Below, one piece after another: positions 5,737 through 9,601 of a stretch of DNA of 9,601 bases; positions within the stretch are counted from its first letter, which is position 1; every line of letters starts with the position of its first letter. The notes under the pieces were generated by a model. It was not told the origin of the DNA, ran no database searches, and was given only the letters and a program-made list of their open reading frames with translations. The translations under genes were made by a program, and so were the position numbers. The DNA comes from Actinobacteria bacterium ATB1 (GTDB lineage Bacteria > Actinomycetota > Acidimicrobiia > UBA2766), in contig QWHP01000077.1 of assembly GCA_021404985.1 (NCBI GenBank), forward strand, positions 1-9,601. The letters run 5' to 3'.

Positions 5737-6588
5737 ATGAACCACGCGAGCCTCGCAGAACGTCTGGGCTACCGGCCCGACGACCGGTTGCTGATCGTCA
5801 ACTGCGACGACCTCGGCTCGTCCCATGCCGCCAACCTCGGGATCTTCAGAGCGCTCCGGGGCGGACTTGCGACGACGACGACGCTGATGACCCCCTGTCC
5901 GTGGGTTCCGGAGGCGGTCACCATGGAGAACGGTGACGACATCGGCGTACATCTGACACTCAACGCCGAGTGGGACACCTGCCGCTGGGGGCCGCTGACC
6001 GGCGCCGGTTCCCTCCGTGACGCCGAGGGCTATCTGCCCCGCACAGTCCTCGAGACGTGGGAGGCCGCGGACCCGGCAGATGTGCATCGCGAGTGCAGGG
6101 CGCAGATCCGGCATGCCATTCAACTCGGGATCGACGTCACCCACCTCGACTCGCACATGGGCACGCTTCAACTCCGTGAGGACTACTTCGAGATCTACCT
6201 GGAGCTGGCCGTCGAGTTCGACCTGCCACTCCGGCTCTCGGGGGCCGAGACGGAGGCGATGCTCGGCTTCGAGTTCCGCGGCCCCGCCGCCGATGCCGGC
6301 GTCCTCTTTCCCGACCACTTCGTGTTCGCCCCGACGGTCGGGAGCCGGCAGCCCGCCCTCGCAGCGCTCGCCTCACTTCCGGAGGGGATAACCGAGATGT
6401 ACGTGCACCCTGCTGTGGACGGACCCGAACTGCGTGCGTTCGCTCCCGACTGGGAGGGCCGAACCGACGACCTTCTACTCGTGACCGAGAGCAGCGATTT
6501 CCGCGAGGCCGTTGCCGCCTGCGGGGCGAAACTGGTCGGCTACCGCGAGATCAGAGACCTCCAGCGAGAGACAAGGGCCGCCGGTTGA
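5737..6588 (+). CDS. YdjC/ChbG-family carbohydrate deacetylase
   Basis: The protein has 283 residues, close to the family norm. YdjC/ChbG enzymes are metal-dependent deacetylases acting on N-acetylated sugars; E. coli ChbG removes one acetyl group from chitobiose. The expected motifs are in order: LLIVNCDDLGSS with Asp24-Asp25 (catalytic base and metal ligand), GVHLTLN with His72, THLDSHMG with His136 and His140 (metal ligands) and EMYVHP with His224 near the C-terminus. No signal peptide or membrane segment is visible, so it should act in the cytoplasm. No chitobiose transport or phosphotransferase gene is nearby, so the substrate is open; homologues elsewhere act in glycolipid and hopanoid pathways. 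The start is set by the ATG just after the -10-like TATCTT. The 3' end converges on the FmdB-like gene. Confidence 0.9.
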   Translation: MNHASLAERLGYRPDDRLLIVNCDDLGSSHAANLGIFRALRGGLATTTTLMTPCPWVPEAVTMENGDDIGVHLTLNAEWDTCRWGPLTGAGSLRDAEGYLPRTVLETWEAADPADVHRECRAQIRHAIQLGIDVTHLDSHMGTLQLREDYFEIYLELAVEFDLPLRLSGAETEAMLGFEFRGPAADAGVLFPDHFVFAPTVGSRQPALAALASLPEGITEMYVHPAVDGPELRAFAPDWEGRTDDLLLVTESSDFREAVAACGAKLVGYREIRDLQRETRAAG

Positions 6589-6602
6589 CATCGCGCCGGC
6601 GG
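6578..6602. terminator. GC hairpin at the deacetylase/FmdB convergent junction
   Basis: CCGCCGG (6578-6584) and CCGGCGG (6596-6602) form a perfect 7-bp stem with an 11-base loop that contains the deacetylase stop codon. The next gene on the other strand ends at 6615. The position suits a shared transcription stop, but no T-run follows on either strand. Confidence 0.45.
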
Positions 6603-6614
6603 GGGTGGGCGAGG

Positions 6615-6839
6615 TCAGGCCATGCTGCAGGGCATCCCGGCGGCCTGACGTGCTGCACACATGCCCGGACCGCAACCCGGCTCGGGCTCCCCTACGGAAC
6701 CGATCGCTGAGATCATGGCGAGCATCCGGCTCGCCCTGTGCCCACACGTGGGGCAGGAGACCTCGTCCCTGTCTGCTATGGGCATGCGGGCGTCGAAGTC
6801 GATCCCACAATCCCGGCATCTGTAGGCATAGAGAGGCAT
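6615..6839 (-). CDS. FmdB-family zinc-ribbon protein
   Basis: This small protein of 74 residues begins MPLYAYRCRDCGIDFD and continues to SCPTCGHRASRML. Cys8, Cys11, Cys29 and Cys32 form a two-knuckle zinc ribbon. The start and spacing are those of the FmdB/CxxC_CxxC_SSSS family (first described near formamidase genes as putative regulators). The tail has three further Cys residues (56, 61, 71) in a Gly/Pro-rich stretch, as in many members. It is probably a zinc-binding adaptor or regulator; its target is unknown. There is no Shine-Dalgarno sequence before the ATG. A TATCCT box stands 6 bases upstream, suggesting a leaderless mRNA. Confidence 0.9.
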   Translation of the reverse strand: MPLYAYRCRDCGIDFDARMPIADRDEVSCPTCGHRASRMLAMISAIGSVGEPEPGCGPGMCAARQAAGMPCSMA

Positions 6840-6845
6840 GAGGGA

Positions 6846-6851
6846 AGGATA
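6846..6851 (-). promoter_or_regulatory. Candidate -10 box for leaderless FmdB-like gene
   Basis: On the minus strand TATCCT is followed by 6 bases and then the ATG at 6839. This is the same geometry as in front of the deacetylase gene. No clear -35 box was found. Confidence 0.38.
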
Positions 6852-6881
6852 GGTGATCTCGGATCGTCCTTTCGACCCAAT

Positions 6882-6903
6882 GGGACCCGGAAAACCGGGA
6901 CCC
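6882..6903. terminator. Hairpin just after the ArsR-type gene
   Basis: GGG-A-CCCGG (6882-6890), loop AAAA, CCGGG-A-CCC (6895-6903) form an 8-bp stem with one A-A mismatch. The last base overlaps the regulator's stop codon (6903-6905). It likely ends the pckG-regulator transcript on the minus strand. It lacks a T-run. Confidence 0.45.
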
Positions 6904-7283
6904 TACTTGGCCCCGACCTCGGCTGCGAGGTCGCTCAACAGGTCACGGGTTTCGACGAGCGTGACAAGGAGGAGACGGCGTGCCACACCCAAGAGGTCGG
7001 CGATGAGGTCGTCCTTCAGGGCGTATACGACGGTCGTGCCCTGCTTGCGTGCCGTCACCAGGTCGGCACGCCTGAGGATGCCGAGCTGTTGGGAGAGGTG
7101 GGAGGACTCGATGCCGACGAGCGGTTGCAGCTCGCCGACCGTCCTCTCTCCCTCGACGAGGACCTCGAGCACCCTGACCCGCGCCGGATGTGCGAGGGCC
7201 TTGAAAAGTGCTGCCTTGACCTCGGACAACGACCTGTTTGGGATCCGCTGCTCCTTTGAATGAATCTGCCGGCTTGTGCGCAT
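6903..7283 (-). CDS. ArsR/SmtB-type winged-helix transcriptional regulator
   Basis: The protein has 126 residues. The core runs LFKALAHPARVRVLEVLVEGERTVGELQPLVGIESSHLSQQLGILRRADLVTARKQGTTVVYALKDD, a canonical ArsR-type winged helix. The recognition helix is at about residues 60-73 and the wing at 77-90. No cysteine is present, so it does not use the classic thiolate metal site of ArsR or SmtB; the signal could be another ligand or protein. A C-terminal helix (LLLVTLVETRDLLSDL) probably serves dimerisation. The ATG at 7283 is preferred because GAGGAG (7291-7296, minus strand) lies 7 bases ahead. An upstream extension would overlap pckG. It lies 34 bp after pckG on the same strand with no hairpin between, so the two are probably one operon. 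A role as pckG repressor is inference. Confidence 0.88.
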   Translation of the reverse strand: MRTSRQIHSKEQRIPNRSLSEVKAALFKALAHPARVRVLEVLVEGERTVGELQPLVGIESSHLSQQLGILRRADLVTARKQGTTVVYALKDDLIADLLGVARRLLLVTLVETRDLLSDLAAEVGAK

Positions 7284-7317
7284 CTCCCCGCTCCTCACCC
7301 CGATACTGTCCACTGCC

Positions 7318-9114
7318 TCAACCGGCAAGTCGCTTGTCGAGCGCTTCGAGCTCCTCCCGCAGGGGCTTGGGAAGCCGCTCGCCTATGGAGTCGAAGTGAG
7401 CCGTTATCTGAGGTATCTCTTCGCGCCACGCGTCCTCGTCGACAGAAAGAAGCGTCCGGAGGTCGGCATCGGGGATGTCGAGGCCTGTCGTGTCGATCGC
7501 CCCGATTGTGGGAAGCCGGCCGATCGCTGTCTCGAGGGCATCTCCCGTCCCCGCAACGCGCTCCACGATCCACTTGAGGACTCTGCTGTTCTCGCCGTAT
7601 CCGGGCCAGAGGTACCGGCCGTCCGAACTCTTGCGGAACCAGTTCACCCAGAACAGCTTCGGCAGCTTCTCGGGGTCTGCGTCACGTCCGATCGCGAGCC
7701 AGTGGGCGAAGTAGTCGCCCATGTTGTATCCACAGAACGGGAGCATCGCGAACGGGTCGAATCGGAGCTCGCCAACTGTGCCTGCTGCTGCTGCCGTCTT
7801 CTCGGATGACATGATCGAGCCGAGGAAGACGCCGTGCTGCCAGTTGAAGGATTCCGTCACGAGTGGCACGTTCGTGGCTCGCCTGCCCCCGAAGAGGATC
7901 GCGGATATCGGCACTCCCGCAGGGTCCTCCCATTCGGGCGCAAGTGACGGGCATTGCGTGGCGGGAGCGGTGAACCGTGCGTTGGGGTGGGCTGCAGGTG
8001 TCCCGCGATCGGGGTGCCAGTCGTGCCCCTGCCAGTCGATGAGATGGGCCGGTGGTTCTTTGGTCATCTCCTCCCACCAGACGTTCCCGTCGTCGTCCAT
8101 CGCACAGTTCGTGAAGATGACACCCTTGTCCAGAGTGTGCATCGCGTTGGGGTTGGTTTCCTCGTTCGTGCCCGGAGCGACACCGAAGAATCCGGCTTCC
8201 GGATTGATCGCGTGGAGCCGGCCGTCGTCGCCGAACTTCATCCAGGCGATGTCGTCACCGATGGTCTCCACCTTCCAGCCCGGGAGGGTCGGAATCATCA
8301 TCGCCATGTTGGTCTTGCCGCAGGCGGACGGGAACGCTGCTGCGACATAGCTCTTCTCGCCTTCGGGGGACGTAATACCGAGAATCAACATGTGCTCAGC
8401 AAGCCACCCGTTGTCACGTGCCATCGTCGATGCAATCCGCAACGCGAAACACTTCTTGCCGAGAAGGGCGTTGCCGCCGTAGCCGGACCCGTAGGACCAG
8501 ATCTCCCGGGTCTCGGGGAAGTGAACGATGTACTTGTTCTCCGCGTCGCACGGCCAAGCGACGTCATGCGAACCTGGAGCGAGAGGTGCTCCCACGGAAT
8601 GGACGCAGGGCACGAAGTCACCGTCTTCGCCCAGGACATCGAGAGTGGGCTGGCCCATACGGGTCATGATGCGCATGTTCACCGCGACGTAGGCCGAGTC
8701 CGTCAATTGCACACCGATGTGTGCGATCGGCGATCCGAGCGGCCCCATCGAGAAAGGCACAACGAAGAGAGTCCGGCCCTCCATCGAGCCCGCATAGAGC
8801 CGGCGCAGCTCATCTCGCATCTCGGCAGGATCTCGCCAGTTGTTCGTGGGACCGGCATCGATCTCGGCCTCGGAGCAGATGAAGGTCCGGTCCTCCACGC
8901 GGGCGACGTCTCCGGGGTCGGACAGGGCCAGGTAGCTCGACGGCCGTCTATCGTAGTTCAGCCTCCTGAAGGTACCCGAGGCAACGAGGAGCTCATTGAG
9001 CCAGGTCTTCTCCTCCTCCGAGCCGTCGCACCAGTGCACCCGGTCAGGATTGAGCAGCCCAGCCCACTCCTCCACCCATGAGATCAACTTCTGGTTCGAT
9101 GTGTGTGCAGCCAC
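7318..9114 (-). CDS. pckG: Phosphoenolpyruvate carboxykinase (GTP)
   Basis: This is a 598-residue enzyme with the full length of bacterial GTP-type PEPCK (about 600). It converts oxaloacetate plus GTP to phosphoenolpyruvate, GDP and CO2, the entry step of gluconeogenesis, in the cytoplasm. Visible landmarks are the substrate-binding RVEDRTF (72-78), PTNNW (89-93), GYGGNALLGKKCFALRIAS with Lys221, WLAEHMLILGI with His241, the nucleotide P-loop FPSACGKTN (261-269) with the hyper-reactive Cys265, and IGDDIAWMKF with Asp288. Lys221, His241 and Asp288 are the manganese ligands. The mobile lid SSEKTAAAAG and the FCGYNMGDYFAHWL segment follow. No key residue is missing. The GTG at 9114 is preferred over an in-frame TTG at 9129 because GGAGG (9119-9123, minus strand) sits 4 bases upstream of the GTG and inside the longer form. 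An ArsR-type gene follows in the same direction. Confidence 0.97.
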   Translation of the reverse strand: MAAHTSNQKLISWVEEWAGLLNPDRVHWCDGSEEEKTWLNELLVASGTFRRLNYDRRPSSYLALSDPGDVARVEDRTFICSEAEIDAGPTNNWRDPAEMRDELRRLYAGSMEGRTLFVVPFSMGPLGSPIAHIGVQLTDSAYVAVNMRIMTRMGQPTLDVLGEDGDFVPCVHSVGAPLAPGSHDVAWPCDAENKYIVHFPETREIWSYGSGYGGNALLGKKCFALRIASTMARDNGWLAEHMLILGITSPEGEKSYVAAAFPSACGKTNMAMMIPTLPGWKVETIGDDIAWMKFGDDGRLHAINPEAGFFGVAPGTNEETNPNAMHTLDKGVIFTNCAMDDDGNVWWEEMTKEPPAHLIDWQGHDWHPDRGTPAAHPNARFTAPATQCPSLAPEWEDPAGVPISAILFGGRRATNVPLVTESFNWQHGVFLGSIMSSEKTAAAAGTVGELRFDPFAMLPFCGYNMGDYFAHWLAIGRDADPEKLPKLFWVNWFRKSSDGRYLWPGYGENSRVLKWIVERVAGTGDALETAIGRLPTIGAIDTTGLDIPDADLRTLLSVDEDAWREEIPQITAHFDSIGERLPKPLREELEALDKRLAG

Positions 9115-9118
9115 GCAT

Positions 9119-9143
9119 CCTCCAAGCAAGGACGCATCGGAGG
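9119..9143 (-). promoter_or_regulatory. pckG ribosome binding site, possibly masked by a hairpin
   Basis: The Shine-Dalgarno GGAGG (minus strand, 9123 to 9119) lies 4 bases before GTG 9114. A complementary CCTCC (minus strand, 9143 to 9139) stands 15 bases upstream in the leader. Pairing the two would hide the ribosome site in a 5-bp GC-rich stem. The stem is short, so masking is only a possibility. Confidence 0.4.
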
Positions 9144-9169
9144 GTTCCGGCCCAACCGAGGCGCGGTGG

Positions 9170-9198
9170 ATTATCTGATGAGTTCGTCATCTTATGAG
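9170..9198 (-). promoter_or_regulatory. Candidate pckG promoter with a 12-bp direct repeat
   Basis: This is an AT-rich patch in the 192-bp gap upstream of pckG. On the minus strand GATAAT (9175 to 9170) could be the -10 box, giving a leader of about 50 bases. Two 12-bp elements, 9171-9182 and 9187-9198, match at 10 of 12 positions with a 16-bp period (shared core ATCTnATGAG on the plus strand). The first overlaps the -10 box. GATGA (9177-9181) and TCATC (9187-9191) are also inverted. The placement suits a regulator binding site. No convincing -35 box was seen. Confidence 0.4.
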
Positions 9199-9256
9199 GA
9201 TGTGTTCCATGCCCCCAACTCCCGCGCCCGTCGGACGCTGCGCAGGCTCGCCCATG

Positions 9257-9289
9257 GCCTGGGGATGGGGCGCCACTCCCTCCACAGGC
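9257..9289. terminator. Imperfect hairpin downstream of the Ig-like gene
   Basis: GCCTG (9257-9261) pairs with CAGGC (9285-9289). After one mismatch GGA (9263-9265) pairs with TCC (9281-9283), and after a one-base bulge GGGG (9267-9270) pairs with TCCC (9277-9280), leaving a 6-base loop. It starts 17 bases after the Ig-like stop codon on the minus strand and may end that transcript. There is no T-run. Confidence 0.33.
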
Positions 9290-9306
9290 GGTGCCGGCGA
9301 AAAGGC

Positions 9307-9601
9307 TCAGCGGAAACCGAGGATCGTGACCTGCGTCGTTGTGGCGTTGCCGGCAGCGTCGGTGGCGGTGGCTGACAGAGTGTCCCGCGCTCCCTGCCTG
9401 CTGGGCACGTAGCGGAAGCCAAAGGTCGAACCCGTCACTTGCACCCGACCGGCCGGGACGGTACGACCGTTCACCTGGAACGTCACGCCGGCGACGCCCA
9501 CGTCGTCGGTGGCGTTCACCGACACGTTCGCCCATCGGAACACCACTGCCGGGTTGCTTCCCCCGGCGCCCCTGGGGCGCAAGTCCCCCCGCCAGATCTC
9601 G
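9307..9601 (-). CDS. C-terminal end of an Ig-like-domain surface/secreted protein (5' end outside window)
   Basis: The frame is open from the right edge of the window (reading IWRGDLRPRGAGGSNPAVVFRW) to TGA at 9309-9307, so the gene is 5'-truncated; a TTG inside it is not a real start. The segment VSVNATDDVGVAGVTFQVNG, followed by FRYVPSRQGARDTLSATATDAAGNATTTQVTILG, is a bacterial Ig-like/fibronectin-like repeat of the kind with DD-G/V-A-V and D-AGN-T motifs. Such repeats occur at the C-termini of secreted hydrolases, adhesins and cell-wall proteins. The catalytic or anchoring part is off the window, so the whole protein cannot be named. No LPXTG or membrane anchor is present at this C-terminus. 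It lies upstream of pckG on the same strand, with a hairpin and a separate promoter between, so co-transcription is unlikely. Confidence 0.75.
   Translation of the reverse strand, partial: EIWRGDLRPRGAGGSNPAVVFRWANVSVNATDDVGVAGVTFQVNGRTVPAGRVQVTGSTFGFRYVPSRQGARDTLSATATDAAGNATTTQVTILGFR

Noticed and set aside
7284..7328. Longer start for the ArsR-type regulator at 7328
   Set aside because: It would overlap pckG and skip the clear GAGGAG site; the added 15 residues look like leader sequence.
7954..9081. 375-codon open frame on the plus strand opposite pckG
   Set aside because: It mirrors the conserved PEPCK sequence and shows no family features of its own.

Overview
The window is gene-dense, high-GC bacterial chromosome. 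It has short intergenic gaps, clear Shine-Dalgarno sites on several genes and apparently leaderless starts on others. With a GTP-type PEP carboxykinase, an OmpR-type two-component pair and a DAK2/FakA-like protein, it fits Actinomycetota, perhaps an uncultured lineage. That placement is an inference from gene content and base composition; nothing here is diagnostic. I see no rRNA, tRNA, CRISPR array, insertion sequence or phage gene.

Layout, left to right. Bases 2-640 (+) are the C-terminal third of a DAK2/FakA-like protein. It converges on a secreted lipoprotein (654-1451, -). The lipoprotein is divergent from a response regulator (1574-2248, +) and its histidine kinase (2241-3572, +), with an 8-bp overlap between the last two. 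The 122-bp gap between lipoprotein and regulator holds a symmetric operator at 1515-1551: two TTCAG-type direct repeats of 11-bp period facing each other. The kinase converges, across a strong hairpin, on a small VOC/glyoxalase-fold gene (3622-3984, -). That gene is divergent from a metal-dependent amidohydrolase (4058-5164, +). Next come a 62-bp tandem repeat (5193-5307), a broken TesB-like acyl-CoA thioesterase remnant (5393-5716, +) and a YdjC/ChbG-family deacetylase (5737-6588, +). The deacetylase converges on an FmdB-type zinc-ribbon protein (6615-6839, -). After that lie an ArsR-type regulator (6903-7283, -) and pckG (7318-9114, -), 34 bp apart in the same direction and probably co-transcribed. 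At the right edge is the C-terminal end of an Ig-like-domain protein (9307 to beyond 9601, -).

How the genes work together. The clearest functional unit is lipoprotein plus two-component system around one shared operator, probably an envelope-sensing module that controls its own surface lipoprotein. pckG with a downstream ArsR-type repressor may be a second, autoregulated unit controlling gluconeogenesis. The other genes look like independent housekeeping or accessory enzymes.

I did not find a clearly new multi-gene system. The most notable signals are the four-box operator, the tandem repeat, the internally deleted thioesterase and the U-less hairpins at all three convergent gene junctions. 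No gene-free stretch exceeds 300 bases; the longest, 5165-5392, holds the tandem repeat.
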